A stretch of 64,000 bases of DNA from Nonlabens sp. Hel1_33_55 (GCF_900101765.1 NZ_LT627735.1:1714001-1778000); one strand, 5' to 3'. Counted from the stretch's first letter, positions 9,252-18,977 are shown. Notes: a model not told the origin generated them from the letters alone. Program-made: numbers and translations.

Positions 9252-10444
9252 TAATGTGAATGTTCTGCTTCGCCTTTTTGCATTTCAGCCATTAGGTAGT
9301 AGGCATTGTTGTAGGCAAATTGAGTGTTCGCTTCCGGAGTCTTGAGAAATTGAATCGCTATCCAGTCGCCATCCTTCTCGCCAGTGGTCACTTCCATCGG
9401 GACAAAACTCCAATCGTCGCCTTCACGCTGTGCGCTAAACACATAACTCTTATCGCCATCAACGGCAATGGCACTCTCAGGCATTGCAGTAGTCTCAACA
9501 TTTTCTTCTTGTATGCGCCCTTGAATATACATCCCTGGTATCAAGTCGCCTTCCTTGTTTTCAATCTCCGCGTGCACATGGATTGCTTTAGGTTCTTGCT
9601 CAAAGGTTTGTCCTACGGAATAGATTTCGGCGATGAGTTCCATTCCTGGTCTCGATTGGACACTAAATCGTACTTGCTGTCCTTTTTTGACCTTGTCCAC
9701 ATCCTTCTCAAAAACCATAAGATCTGCGTGTACGTGATGTGTATCTACAATCTCAAAAAGATCTGTTTGTGGTTCAACATACTGCCCAGTCTTGACTTCT
9801 ACCTTTTGCACGAAACCCTCTATGGGACTGCGTAATGGCACGCGCTGATAAATGGTACCGTTGCGCACGCCGCTCACGTTGATATTGTACTGCCGCAGTT
9901 GCGCTTCCAAGCCATTAACCATAGCGGTGGATGCCTGATAATCTGCGGTGGCTTTTTGGTAATTCATACCAGAGGCCACTCCTGCTTCATATAAGCGCTT
10001 TTGACGTTCAAATTCCTGTTTAAGAAATCGACTATTGCTGTAGGCATTCAAATAATCTGACTGAATCTGGATGATGCTGGGATGCGAGAGATATGCGACG
10101 ACTTGGTTTTTCATCACTTTATCTCCTTCTATCACTTCTATGGAAACTACGTTTGCGCCTGAAATGGCGGTAATAGAGGCCTCGTTTTGTGGCGGTACTT
10201 CCAGCTGGCCATTTGCTTCCACATAGCCGCTCATATTGCGTTGTGATAAGGTGTCAATTTTCATTACCAAGGCCTCGTATTGCTGTGCCGTGAGCATTAC
10301 TTCTTCATTTTCTCCTGTGGAAAGATTTTCTTCGGTTTGTGCGCTTTCTATAGTTTCATCGTCGGCAGATTTTGTGTCGCCACAACTTGTCAATAACAAT
10401 ACTAAAAGCATTGCTGTAATAGGTATATATTTTATCGTTTTCAT
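9251..10444 (-). CDS. CusB/CzcB-like RND periplasmic adaptor lipoprotein
   Basis: 397 residues from the ATG at 10444, which places a lipoprotein signal (L-L-L-T-S-C21) at the proper distance; an upstream start at 10474 would overlap cusA and spoil it. The HlyD-type domains follow: an acidic linker, barrel-sandwich halves around a coiled-coil hairpin (about 150-190), then a beta-barrel and membrane-proximal domain. It has no heavy-metal-binding domain, unlike the adaptor at 353-2089. It starts 4 bases after the CusA-TolC stop and should link that pump to its outer-membrane part. The His-rich C-terminus (E-A-E-H-S-H) may bind metal. Confidence 0.93.
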   Translation of the reverse strand: MKTIKYIPITAMLLVLLLTSCGDTKSADDETIESAQTEENLSTGENEEVMLTAQQYEALVMKIDTLSQRNMSGYVEANGQLEVPPQNEASITAISGANVVSIEVIEGDKVMKNQVVAYLSHPSIIQIQSDYLNAYSNSRFLKQEFERQKRLYEAGVASGMNYQKATADYQASTAMVNGLEAQLRQYNINVSGVRNGTIYQRVPLRSPIEGFVQKVEVKTGQYVEPQTDLFEIVDTHHVHADLMVFEKDVDKVKKGQQVRFSVQSRPGMELIAEIYSVGQTFEQEPKAIHVHAEIENKEGDLIPGMYIQGRIQEENVETTAMPESAIAVDGDKSYVFSAQREGDDWSFVPMEVTTGEKDGDWIAIQFLKTPEANTQFAYNNAYYLMAEMQKGEAEHSH

Positions 10445-10448
10445 CTTT

Positions 10449-13400
10449 TTAGTTTTGGAAATATTGGAGTTCAAACAAAGCGTCTAAATAATTATCGAGT
10501 GCGTCCAGCGCATCCATTTCGGTTTGTATGGCATCGCGTATAATTTGAGTGAATGCGGCATAGTCCAGCGCTCCTTCTTTGTAGGCCAGCAGTGCGCCCT
10601 TGCGCTGATCTATGGCAAGTGGCAAGGCTTCCGTTTCATAGAATAGCCACGTGTCTCTCCACTTCTTATAGTTTTGCTGCGCCTGTATGAGTTGAGATTG
10701 CAACTCGCGCTGTTTAAATGCGGCATTTGTTTCTGTAATCTGTGTTTCCACTTTTGCAGCCTTAGCACGACTGCGGTCTGGTCCAGAAAATAACGGTATG
10801 GAAATCCCTGCCTGATAGGTATAAAAACCACTATCGCCATTTACACGTTGTAAGCCGCCTTGAAGATTGAACTTGGGCAACAAGTCTGCTTTTGCCGAGT
10901 CATAGCTTGCTTGTGCTTCATCTACACGCTTTCGCGAAAGCGATAACTCTGGATGTTCATTTAAATTAGCTGTTTCATCTAAAACTGTGTTTTGAGTTTG
11001 TTCTAAATCTTCAGTTACCGTGTACATCTTATCTGGTGTCAACCAAAGGTTGAGCTTTTGCAAGGCGATGAAATAATCAGTTTCTGCCTGCTGAAATTTG
11101 TTATTGATCTGCAAAGCTTGATTGCGCGCAGCGGCGTACTCCAGCCTTGAAATAGCTTCCACCTCATAATTGAGTTCTACCGATTTTGAAAATTGTTCAT
11201 AAATGCTATCCAATTCACGGTATAAAACAAACTTCTTTTTTGACTGAAAGGTTTTTGACCACGCTTTTTTGACTTCCAATTCTATTTGAATTTCTGAAAG
11301 TTCAAAGGCAGTTTTAGCCAGCTCGATACGCTGTTGCTGTAAGCGTTTTTTTGCTCCTATGCCCAATAGATCAATATTCTGTTGACCAACCCCTATCACG
11401 GTATAAATACCTTGACCGTCTGCAATCTCTTCTCCACCTGTAAATATCTGAGTGTTCCCGAAGTCATAAGCATTGCCCGTAAGTACATTTTGTCTATCGA
11501 TTTCGAGTTGGCTCGATTTCAGCGCTGGATAATTCTCTTTGGCAATTTCTACAGCTCGTGATAGAGTGATGGGTGCGATGCTGTCCTGAACAATGTTGTT
11601 TTGCACTGGTATTTGTGATTGTTGCGCTTTCGCGAAAGCGGAACCAAACAACAGGCATATCATAACGGTTGCCGTCGCAAACTTGGGATTAAGCCTCATC
11701 TTGGAATCTGAACGTTTCTCTACCCATTGATAAAAAATAGGCAGGATAAACAGCGTGAGCAAAGTTGATGTTATCAAGCCACCGATAACAACTGTTGCCA
11801 GCGGTCGCTGTACTTCAGCACCTGCGGATGAGGAAATCGCCATAGGAAGAAAGCCGAGGATATCAGTGAATGCGGTCAACATAATGGGACGGATCCGGCG
11901 TTTTGTGCCCTCAATAATCCTGTCCCTCAGATTAGTCACGCCTTCTTCTTTAAGCTCGTTCAAACCGCTTATCATCACGAGCCCATTAAGCACCGCAACA
12001 CCAAACAGAACGATAAACCCAACACCTGCCGAAATACTGAACGGCATATCCCGCAACCAGAGCGCAAAAACACCACCAATCGTCGCCATAGGGATGGCGA
12101 GATAAATCATCAAGGTTTGTGGGAATGACTTGAGCGCAAAATAAATCAAGATGAAAATGAGTAATAGCGCAATAGGCACGACCGTCTGTAAACGATTGCT
12201 TGCACGTTCCAGATTCTCAAAAGCACCGCCATACCTAATGTAATAACCTGCCGGCAGTTCAAATTCTGAATCCAACTTTGCCTGTATATCTTCTACTACA
12301 GACTTTACATCGCGACCGCGTATGTTGATACCTACATACGTCCTGCGGTTGGTATTGTCCCGACTTATTTGCATAGGTCCAGGTTCATAACTCACGTTTG
12401 CAATCTCACGCAAGGGAATTTGTGAGCCGCTGGGCAGGTTGACAAATAAATTTTGAATGTCATTAATGCTGGAGCGATTTTCTTCCTGTAGTCTGACCAC
12501 CAGATCAAATCGTTTTTCGCCTTCAAAAATGACACCTGCCTTGCCGCCTGCAAATGCTGATTGTACAATACTGTTGAGCTGATTGATTTCCAGACCATAT
12601 TGCGCCAACTTGTTGCGGTTGTAGTCAATAGTGATCTGTGGCAACCCTGCGGTGGCTTCTACCTTCATATCTGCAACGCCAGGAACGGTTGAAATAATGC
12701 GTCCCATTTCATCTGCCTTGCTCGCCAGTAGGTCAAGATCCTCGCCAAATAACTTTATGGCCACATCTTCTCGTACACCTGTGAGCAATTCATTAAAACG
12801 CATCTCGATGGGTTGTGTAAATTCGTAATTCACACCAGGAATGATGCTTATTTCTTCCTTCATCAATTCGACCAGTTCTTCTTTAGAAGATGCGGTAGTC
12901 CATTCATCGCTGGGTTTTAGGATTACAAAAACATCTGCAATGTCCATAGGCATAGGATCTGTTGGCACATCTGCCACACCTATACGGCTTATAATGGTTT
13001 CAACTTCAGGAAATTTTGCTTTGACAATACGCTCAATTTTGGTGGTGGTCTCAATGGTTTCAGATAGCGAGCTTCCTGGTTTTAAGATGGCGTGAAAGGC
13101 AAGGTCGCCTTCATCCAGATCTGGAATGAACTCGCCACCCATACGTGTGAATGCAAATACTGCAACGGCAAAAAGCGCTACTGCTACACCGACAATAATT
13201 TTACCTTTAGAAAGTGACTTGGATAATAATGGTTCGTACTTTCTTTCTATCCAATGCACAAATCGATCGCCATAGGATGTCTTACCTTCTTTGGGCGCTC
13301 TTAAAAACAATGCAGATATCATAGGAACATACGTCAGGCAAAGCAACATTGCGCCTATCATCGCAAAGATGAATGTGAGTGCCATAGGCTGAAACATCTT

Positions 13401-14813
13401 GCCTTCAACACCTTCAAGTGCAAGAATGGGCAAGAAAACAATCAAAATGATAAGCTGACCGAAAAAGGCAGCGTTCATCATTTTTTTAGATGATTTGGCT
13501 GCAATCTCATCGCGTGTGGTGGCATCGACCGTTTTCTTTTTGGTTACATAACTATACATAAGGAACACCGTACTTTCTACAATAATTACAGCACCATCCA
13601 CAATAATTCCAAAATCAATAGCGCCCAATGACATTAAGTTTGCCCAGACATCAAAAATGTTCATCAGAATAAATGCAAACAATAGGGAAAGAGGAATTGT
13701 AGATGCCACGATCAGACCACCACGCCAGTTCCCCAACAAGAGAACCAAAACGAAGATCACAATCAATCCACCTTCCAACAGGTTGCCCTTAACAGTTCCT
13801 GTAGTATCTGCAATTAAGGTACTGCGGTCTAAAAACGGTTGAATGGTTACGCCTTCTGGCAATGATTTTTCAATCTGTTCCATACGCTCCTTGACATTCT
13901 CTATTACATCATTGGAATTTGCTCCTTTAAGCATCAATATCATTCCGCCCACGGCCTCGCCTTTGCCATCCTTGGTCAATGCACCGTAACGCACGGCACT
14001 ACCGATGTTTACAGAACCTATATCTTTAATTTTAATGGGAATGCTTCCAACATTTTTGACAACAATATTCTCAATATCGCTAACCGTTCTTGCAAGGCCT
14101 TCGCCACGTATGAAATTGGCTTGATGATTACGTTCGATGTAAGCGCCACCGGTATTCTGATTGTTGTTCTCGAGTGCGCTGTACACTTCAGAAATTGTAA
14201 CACCTATGGCACGCAACTCGTCTGGATCTACCGCGACTTCGTATTGCTTGAGATTACCACCAAAGGCATTTACCTCTACAACTCCTGGAACCATGGCCAT
14301 CTGACGTCGTACGATCCAGTCCTGCATCGTGCGTAGCTCAGTCGCGTCATAGTTGTCTTGGAAATCATCATCTACTTCCAGCGTATACTGATAAATCTCT
14401 CCCAGTCCTGTTGAGATAGGGCCCATCGACGGTTCGCCAAATCCCATCGGGATTTGTTCCTGTACTTCAGGCAGTTTTTCAGCCACGAGCTGTCGTGGCA
14501 GATACGTGCCCATATCATCATCAAATACAATGGTAACTACGGACAATCCAAAACGGGAAACCGACCGGATTTCCTGTACATTGGGCAAATTACTCATTGC
14601 CAGTTCTACAGGATAGGTCACAAATTGCTCGATGTCTTCCGTTCCCAAGTTGGGCGATTGTGTGATGACCTGTACCTGATTATTAGTAATATCTGGAACG
14701 GCATCGATGGGAACTTGGGTCATACTCCATATACCGGCACCTACGAGTGCCAGTGTGAGTAGACCAATAATAAATTTATTATTGATTGAAAAATCAATGA
14801 TTCTGTTGATCAT
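10449..14813 (-). CDS. CusA/CzcA heavy-metal RND transporter fused to TolC-like outer-membrane protein
   Basis: 1454 residues. Residues 1 to about 1035 form a complete HME-RND proton/metal antiporter: N-terminal M-I-N-R-I-I-D-F, and the fourth transmembrane helix with D-F-G-I-I-V-D-G-A-V-I-I-V-E, the family's proton-relay motif. At about 1040 a second signal-like hydrophobic segment (V-M-I-C-L-L-F-G-S-A-F-A-K-A) starts a TolC-family domain of about 400 residues with its two repeated coiled-coil halves. Such fusions are known in Bacteroidetes. How one polypeptide spans both membranes, or is cut after A-F-A-K-A, is not visible. Two palindrome copies lie in the gene, one exactly at the fusion junction (11625-11640). 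Confidence 0.95.
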   Translation of the reverse strand: MINRIIDFSINNKFIIGLLTLALVGAGIWSMTQVPIDAVPDITNNQVQVITQSPNLGTEDIEQFVTYPVELAMSNLPNVQEIRSVSRFGLSVVTIVFDDDMGTYLPRQLVAEKLPEVQEQIPMGFGEPSMGPISTGLGEIYQYTLEVDDDFQDNYDATELRTMQDWIVRRQMAMVPGVVEVNAFGGNLKQYEVAVDPDELRAIGVTISEVYSALENNNQNTGGAYIERNHQANFIRGEGLARTVSDIENIVVKNVGSIPIKIKDIGSVNIGSAVRYGALTKDGKGEAVGGMILMLKGANSNDVIENVKERMEQIEKSLPEGVTIQPFLDRSTLIADTTGTVKGNLLEGGLIVIFVLVLLLGNWRGGLIVASTIPLSLLFAFILMNIFDVWANLMSLGAIDFGIIVDGAVIIVESTVFLMYSYVTKKKTVDATTRDEIAAKSSKKMMNAAFFGQLIILIVFLPILALEGVEGKMFQPMALTFIFAMIGAMLLCLTYVPMISALFLRAPKEGKTSYGDRFVHWIERKYEPLLSKSLSKGKIIVGVAVALFAVAVFAFTRMGGEFIPDLDEGDLAFHAILKPGSSLSETIETTTKIERIVKAKFPEVETIISRIGVADVPTDPMPMDIADVFVILKPSDEWTTASSKEELVELMKEEISIIPGVNYEFTQPIEMRFNELLTGVREDVAIKLFGEDLDLLASKADEMGRIISTVPGVADMKVEATAGLPQITIDYNRNKLAQYGLEINQLNSIVQSAFAGGKAGVIFEGEKRFDLVVRLQEENRSSINDIQNLFVNLPSGSQIPLREIANVSYEPGPMQISRDNTNRRTYVGINIRGRDVKSVVEDIQAKLDSEFELPAGYYIRYGGAFENLERASNRLQTVVPIALLLIFILIYFALKSFPQTLMIYLAIPMATIGGVFALWLRDMPFSISAGVGFIVLFGVAVLNGLVMISGLNELKEEGVTNLRDRIIEGTKRRIRPIMLTAFTDILGFLPMAISSSAGAEVQRPLATVVIGGLITSTLLTLFILPIFYQWVEKRSDSKMRLNPKFATATVMICLLFGSAFAKAQQSQIPVQNNIVQDSIAPITLSRAVEIAKENYPALKSSQLEIDRQNVLTGNAYDFGNTQIFTGGEEIADGQGIYTVIGVGQQNIDLLGIGAKKRLQQQRIELAKTAFELSEIQIELEVKKAWSKTFQSKKKFVLYRELDSIYEQFSKSVELNYEVEAISRLEYAAARNQALQINNKFQQAETDYFIALQKLNLWLTPDKMYTVTEDLEQTQNTVLDETANLNEHPELSLSRKRVDEAQASYDSAKADLLPKFNLQGGLQRVNGDSGFYTYQAGISIPLFSGPDRSRAKAAKVETQITETNAAFKQRELQSQLIQAQQNYKKWRDTWLFYETEALPLAIDQRKGALLAYKEGALDYAAFTQIIRDAIQTEMDALDALDNYLDALFELQYFQN
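10927..10942. repeat. GCTTTCGCGAAAGC palindrome, copy 4 (in TolC domain)
   Basis: 16-bp perfect palindrome CGCTTTCGCGAAAGCG, read here in another frame as L-S-R-K-R. Confidence 0.95.
11625..11640. repeat. GCTTTCGCGAAAGC palindrome, copy 5 (at CusA-TolC junction)
   Basis: 16-bp perfect palindrome, read as A-F-A-K-A at the end of the internal signal-like segment that joins the RND and TolC domains. Confidence 0.95.
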
Positions 14814-14849
14814 GGATTCAGGTATTAATTCAGTTAGAAAAAGAGTGTA

Positions 14850-14864
14850 CGCTTTCGCGGAAGC
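14850..14864. repeat. Diverged palindrome, copy 6 (intergenic)
   Basis: CGCTTTCGCGGAAGC, one mismatch from the consensus, in the gap between the DUF6660 gene and cusA. Confidence 0.75.
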
Positions 14865-14933
14865 AAAAACAACATCAAGCTTTCCATTCAGGAAAACTTC
14901 AAATAGGGATATATCTATCCTATAAAAACTGAA

Positions 14934-15245
14934 TTATGCCCGTGGTGGCTGAAAAAGGGAAGAATGGAAATCTTTGCCGTTCTCTTTGAAAACAGCAAAA
15001 ACCTCATTTGAAATTGGGTCTTGAATAGGCTCAAAAGTCATTAGTTCAAAATCGATTGTATGAACGTGACAGCAGTGACATTGACAAAAAGGTGAGCAAA
15101 GGTCATTACTTTGATGTTCATGGTCTGCATCTGTAGCCTGTGAAAATTCGATTGGTGCATCCTTACTATCGGGTGGAGTATCACTACAAGGCGCAAAGTT
15201 GAGCGCCAAGAAGTAGATGGATAATATGACTGTAAATATTTTCAC
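14934..15245 (-). CDS. DUF6660-like small periplasmic Cys/His-rich protein
   Basis: 103 residues starting at a GTG (15245-15243). A signal peptide (about 1-18) is followed by an acidic stretch and a dense metal-ligand cluster: H-E-H-Q-S-N-D-L-C-S-P-F-C-Q-C-H-C-C-H-V-H. Proteins of this kind lie upstream of CusA-TolC fusions in flavobacteria. A periplasmic metal chaperone or sensor is the obvious inference. It is the first gene of the metal operon; a TACCTTTG box ends five bases before the start codon. Confidence 0.82.
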   Translation of the reverse strand: MKIFTVILSIYFLALNFAPCSDTPPDSKDAPIEFSQATDADHEHQSNDLCSPFCQCHCCHVHTIDFELMTFEPIQDPISNEVFAVFKENGKDFHSSLFQPPRA

Positions 15246-15249
15246 GGTA

Positions 15250-15257
15250 CAAAGGTA
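15250..15257 (-). promoter_or_regulatory. Bacteroidetes-type -7 box for the metal operon
   Basis: TACCTTTG on the minus strand matches the TAnnTTTG consensus; a TTTG lies 25 bases further upstream, slightly too far for the usual -33 box. The predicted start of transcription falls on the GTG start codon, so the transcript could be leaderless. Confidence 0.35.
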
Positions 15258-15314
15258 ACTGAATGGTTTTGGAACTGGGTTGCAAAGATCTCACATAGTT
15301 ATTTTCTTACGAAA

Positions 15315-15701
15315 TTGGAGGGACTGGAAAAGTCTTTTACGCTACCCAAGACTTCATTAATTTGTTCTGGAATATTATCTATTTCAATTCTTATAGCAAT
15401 AGTTCTTGCAAGTAGAACTTTACCAAACGTAGCTTTTTTCATTTCGAATAGAATGCTGTTTGTGTTAGATGAAAAGCCTTCAACTTGTTCAAAATCAGAG
15501 GTTATTACTTCACAAAAGAAACCAACCGACGAAGACATCATCAACGAGCTTGTAAAAATGGGTCGTACTGATAACATAGGCAGATCTACGTTTAAAGATC
15601 TGGGTGTTAAGATCGCTTTAGGTCGGGAAACAATCATTGGAAAATATCGCGTGACCAGAACGAGTGTGTTTAGGTATCGGTATGGGATTGAGAGGATATA
15701 A
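15315..15701 (+). CDS. Hypothetical protein with one hydrophobic segment (uncertain)
   Basis: 128 residues if started at the TTG at 15315; no ATG is available before residue 47. A hydrophobic stretch (about 15-35) is followed by a basic, folded-looking tail (D-E-D-I-I-N-E-L-V-K-M-G-R). An opposite-strand frame (15299-15637) overlaps. It may be a fragment of a larger gene, since the neighbouring DNA is decayed. Confidence 0.35.
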   Translation: MEGLEKSFTLPKTSLICSGILSISILIAIVLASRTLPNVAFFISNRMLFVLDEKPSTCSKSEVITSQKKPTDEDIINELVKMGRTDNIGRSTFKDLGVKIALGRETIIGKYRVTRTSVFRYRYGIERI

Positions 15702-15705
15702 TTAT

Positions 15706-16440
15706 CTATAGTTTGTCTAAGTTCAAGATATCTTTATTCTTACTAAAAAACTGATGTACTACCAATATGCCAAATACCCACAATAGACCAGTTTGAAATT
15801 CTTTATATCCCATAAGATTTTCAATCTGGTTTTCTTCTGTCATGTCTATATGTTTGTTGAGTTGCTTTATTTTCTTTGGACTAATAAGATTGGGCTTTTA
15901 GTTATTTTTTCCTAATGCCTTTCTAAACTCATCGACAGTTCGTTCGTATTTCTTATTATGAAGAACATCAGCAAGCATTTCCTTTTTTGCCGCTTGTAAT
16001 CGCCCCCATTTGCCTTCTCCTTACCAATGTTCTATAATCTTATAAGTTTCTACTAGTGTGAAAGTTCTTCGTCCTACTAAGTCGTTTTCTTTAAAGTAAT
16101 TACCAAAGCGTTCATTAAAAGTTGTTCGAGAATGTTATCCTGTAACTTGATATAGAAGCTTTTTAGGAATGCGATCAGGAAATAAAAGTTAAAATCCAGC
16201 AATAATCTGTTCGTCCTTTATTTCTTTAGAAGGTGTTTCCCATAGATTAATAATAGAACTATAATGAGAAAGATAAATCATAAAGCGCCTGAAGGATTTA
16301 AAATTGTAACTTATAATACAAGCTGCAATAAACCACCAAGGTACGCTGCCAATGAACCTTTCGTGAAACCTGTCTATTTTAAAATCTTCTTCTGTCATTC
16401 TTACAAAAATGGTCGCTGTCCTAAACGAACTGCGACCCAT
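15706..16440 (-). pseudogene. Decayed gene: one frame interrupted by four TAA codons
   Basis: A single minus-strand frame reads through from 16440 to the stop at 15706 with protein-like sequence between in-frame TAA codons at 16189-16191, 16135-16137, 16021-16023 and 15898-15900. Pieces in order: a segment with G-S-V-P-W-W-F-I-A-A, then L-L-F-P-D-R-I-P-K-K, then N-E-R-F-G-N-Y-F-K-E-N-D-L-V-G-R-R, then G-E-G-K-W-G-R-L-Q-A-A-K-K, then a short membrane-like tail. Each TAA is one C-to-T change from CAA (Gln). No frameshift is needed to connect them. The family is not recognised and the original start is uncertain. Confidence 0.6.
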
Positions 16441-16446
16441 AAGGTT

Positions 16447-16578
16447 TTACTTTTTTACTTTAGAACTAGAGTTTCCAGATCTTGTTGGACTTGATTTAGG
16501 CGTTGCGTTACCTCTACCTTTTCCAGAAGGTTTTCCAGTTGTACTTGGTGCATTTTTTAATCCGCTTGACTTTGCCAT
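16447..16578 (-). CDS. Small basic Ser/Lys/Gly-rich protein
   Basis: 43 residues beginning M-A-K-S-S-G-L-K-N-A-P and ending S-S-S-K-V-K-K. It is low in complexity, with repeated T-G-K-P-S-G-K-G-R-G-like segments, and lies directly upstream of the decayed frame in the same direction. It could be a nucleic-acid-binding small protein; its reality rests only on an open frame with an ATG and biased composition. Confidence 0.4.
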   Translation of the reverse strand: MAKSSGLKNAPSTTGKPSGKGRGNATPKSSPTRSGNSSSKVKK

Positions 16579-16657
16579 AATTTTGGGTTTTAATATTAAT
16601 AATGGTTCAAATATATAGGGATTGTTTTATGTGGTTTGTAAACTTTGGACGATAGGA

Positions 16658-17152
16658 TCACTTTTTCAAGCTGTGAGCTATTTCTGCTTTTTCCTTTGCT
16701 GTTTTTAGGCTATCGCCAACTAATTTTATTTTAATGAAATGAAATCTATCCGTATGTTTTAATAAATGCCTTAGATTTTCTCCTGCTTGGTTACTGTGAA
16801 CACCAGCATATCCTGTACTGATAAGAATAGAACTACTACCATAATTTTTTAGCAATTCTGATTTTTTAATTCGCTCCTTTACAAATTTTGCAAGTTCATT
16901 TAATTTTTCAATTTGATTGTCAGTGAGCTTTTTAATTGAATTAACATTTTTTGATGCTTTTACCTGAATAAGCATTATATGGTAATAATTTTGACGTCTT
17001 TTAACAGCAAAAATATCAGCTGGAGACTTACTTCCAGGAGTTACGAAGCCATCAAAACCTATTGCTTTCAATTTTTTAAGAATAAAAACTTCTCCCTTAT
17101 CTCCCGTTTCACGTTTTGATATTTCAGGACTTCCTAAACCACTCATTCCCAT
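16658..17152 (-). CDS. PD-(D/E)xK nuclease-like protein
   Basis: 164 residues. The N-terminal half fits a restriction-endonuclease-like fold: G-D-K-G-E21 on the first helix, P-A-D46-I-F-A-V on one strand, and M-L-I-Q63-V-K65-A on the next, giving an E...D...QxK site. The C-terminal half is basic and helical. It lies 64 bases after the HerA ATPase gene on the same strand and is probably the last gene of the cargo operon. A Holliday-junction-resolvase-like or DNA-end nuclease role is inference. Confidence 0.7.
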   Translation of the reverse strand: MGMSGLGSPEISKRETGDKGEVFILKKLKAIGFDGFVTPGSKSPADIFAVKRRQNYYHIMLIQVKASKNVNSIKKLTDNQIEKLNELAKFVKERIKKSELLKNYGSSSILISTGYAGVHSNQAGENLRHLLKHTDRFHFIKIKLVGDSLKTAKEKAEIAHSLKK

Positions 17153-17216
17153 ACCTTCATTATTCCAGATATAGACCGTTTCGTTTGTAAACGATTCAAA
17201 GTTTTTAATAATAATA

Positions 17217-18977
17217 TTATTTATACCACTCTTCTTTTAGTGAATCAAAATCTAAGTCCTTCCACTCTTCCTTCCATAGTTCCCAATATGGAATATCATT
17301 TGAAGATGGTGGAAGTTTACATTTTTCCATTTGAATAATTGAAGGTAGTACAATTGATTCGCCAATTAAGAGACCTTCTCCAGCTCTTAGTGTTGGGAGC
17401 TTATTTATTAAATTCCCCAAAGTATCAGGCAAAAGACGTTTCACATAGTTCTGATCATTGGGATTGGTGAGTCTCATAGCAATGAAGTTGTTGCATTGAG
17501 AAAATATAGTTTCCGAAATCTCTGAAGGTCTTTGGCTAGCAAGTAACAGTGAAACTCCATATTTCCTACCTTCCTTTGCAATTCTTTCGATAGAATTTTT
17601 TGAAGCTCTATATCTAGCCAAGTCGCTAGTTGGAACATATTTATGCGCCTCTTCGTAGACTAATAGAATCGGTATATCATTATTAATCCCTTTATCTTTA
17701 CCAGTGGTTGAACGCAATTTCTTATAAAAATAACCGTATTCAAACAACAGTCTTGAAATTAATGAAACGGTTATACTTAGTACTTCGAAAGGCACGCCAC
17801 TTAAATCAATTACTGTTACATTTTGTCTATCTTCAGTATAACCAATAAACCTTTTTAGGCATTCATTAAAATCTAAATTCTTTGCATCATCCCCAAATAA
17901 GAATTGAAGTCTATCTTGAGCACGCTTTTCTTGAATTCTAGAAATGAACTTATCTAATGTTCCGTCAGCATATATACCTTTACTAATACCTATTTTATCT
18001 TTAGCAGATCTTTGAGTAGGCAAAAAGTCGAATATCGCTTTAAAATACTCTTGAGTTTTCTCCGTTTCATTTTCAAATGTTTTTGGACCTGATGCAAATT
18101 GAATCTCTAAAGGCTCATCCGAATTTCTTGTCTCATTCTGAATGTTAATTAGACAGTTAATTACTTCGTCAATATCAAATTTTAATGGGCTGTCAAAGAA
18201 GACTTTTTTAGTTTTCGGATTGTGGTATTTTTTATTTAAAGTCACAACATTTCGAAGTACAGATGCTTGATTGTAGTTATTCCTATCGCCGCTTTCTAAA
18301 AATAATTCATCGAGTTCTTCACTGTTTAGAAGCCAATATGGTAATGCCAAATTAGAAATCGAAATGTGATTAGAATTAGGAAAAGCCGACTTGTATTCAG
18401 AGTGAATGTCAAATATTACAACGTGAGTATTATTTAAAGCGAAATCTCCTGATTTAGTAGCAACCGCTTTTTGGAGTATTGTTGTCAGAGTATGTGATTT
18501 TCCTGATCCAGTTGAGCCTACTATTGCGATATGTTTATTGAAAAACTTATTTCCATTTACAGGAACTTTTATGTTATGGTTTGATGACAACATACTAAAA
18601 GTGAAATTATCTTCAGCTGTAATGGATTGCTCATAAATCTTTTTGATCTCATCTTCTCTTGCAGGTTCAACTTTTTTAGGTGGTATTGCTATAGAATCTC
18701 CACCGCGAGTGAACTTATCTCCACTGATAACACCTAAAGGATTAGCTTCTATTATATATTTTCTAGAACCAACATCAGTAACCTCAATAGAGAAGTTTTC
18801 AATAATGGCAATTAATACAGAATTCTCATTATCAGAAATTCTTACATAAGACCCTACCTTAAGTGCTTCTCCTGCGATTTTAAAACTTTCTAAATCATCA
18901 ACTGATATTCTTACCTTGTCTGGGTAAACTGAAATTACTTCCGCATTCAATTTATTTTCTTCTTCGCTGTTGATCAT
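17217..18977 (-). CDS. HerA-like DNA translocase ATPase
   Basis: 586 residues, a hexameric motor of the HerA/FtsK superfamily. An N-terminal HAS-barrel (about 10-75) precedes the ATPase core with Walker A G154-STGSGK-S161, Walker B in I-L-L-V-Y-E-E-A-H (about 430), the sensor segment L-L-A-S-Q-R-P-S and a downstream Arg region. HerA proteins in bacteria pair with nucleases (DUF4297, SIR2, NurA) in DNA-end processing or phage defence. Its ATG overlaps the stop of the upstream nuclease-like gene by 4 bases (ATGA), a sign of a physical partnership. Confidence 0.9.
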   Translation of the reverse strand: MINSEEENKLNAEVISVYPDKVRISVDDLESFKIAGEALKVGSYVRISDNENSVLIAIIENFSIEVTDVGSRKYIIEANPLGVISGDKFTRGGDSIAIPPKKVEPAREDEIKKIYEQSITAEDNFTFSMLSSNHNIKVPVNGNKFFNKHIAIVGSTGSGKSHTLTTILQKAVATKSGDFALNNTHVVIFDIHSEYKSAFPNSNHISISNLALPYWLLNSEELDELFLESGDRNNYNQASVLRNVVTLNKKYHNPKTKKVFFDSPLKFDIDEVINCLINIQNETRNSDEPLEIQFASGPKTFENETEKTQEYFKAIFDFLPTQRSAKDKIGISKGIYADGTLDKFISRIQEKRAQDRLQFLFGDDAKNLDFNECLKRFIGYTEDRQNVTVIDLSGVPFEVLSITVSLISRLLFEYGYFYKKLRSTTGKDKGINNDIPILLVYEEAHKYVPTSDLARYRASKNSIERIAKEGRKYGVSLLLASQRPSEISETIFSQCNNFIAMRLTNPNDQNYVKRLLPDTLGNLINKLPTLRAGEGLLIGESIVLPSIIQMEKCKLPPSSNDIPYWELWKEEWKDLDFDSLKEEWYK

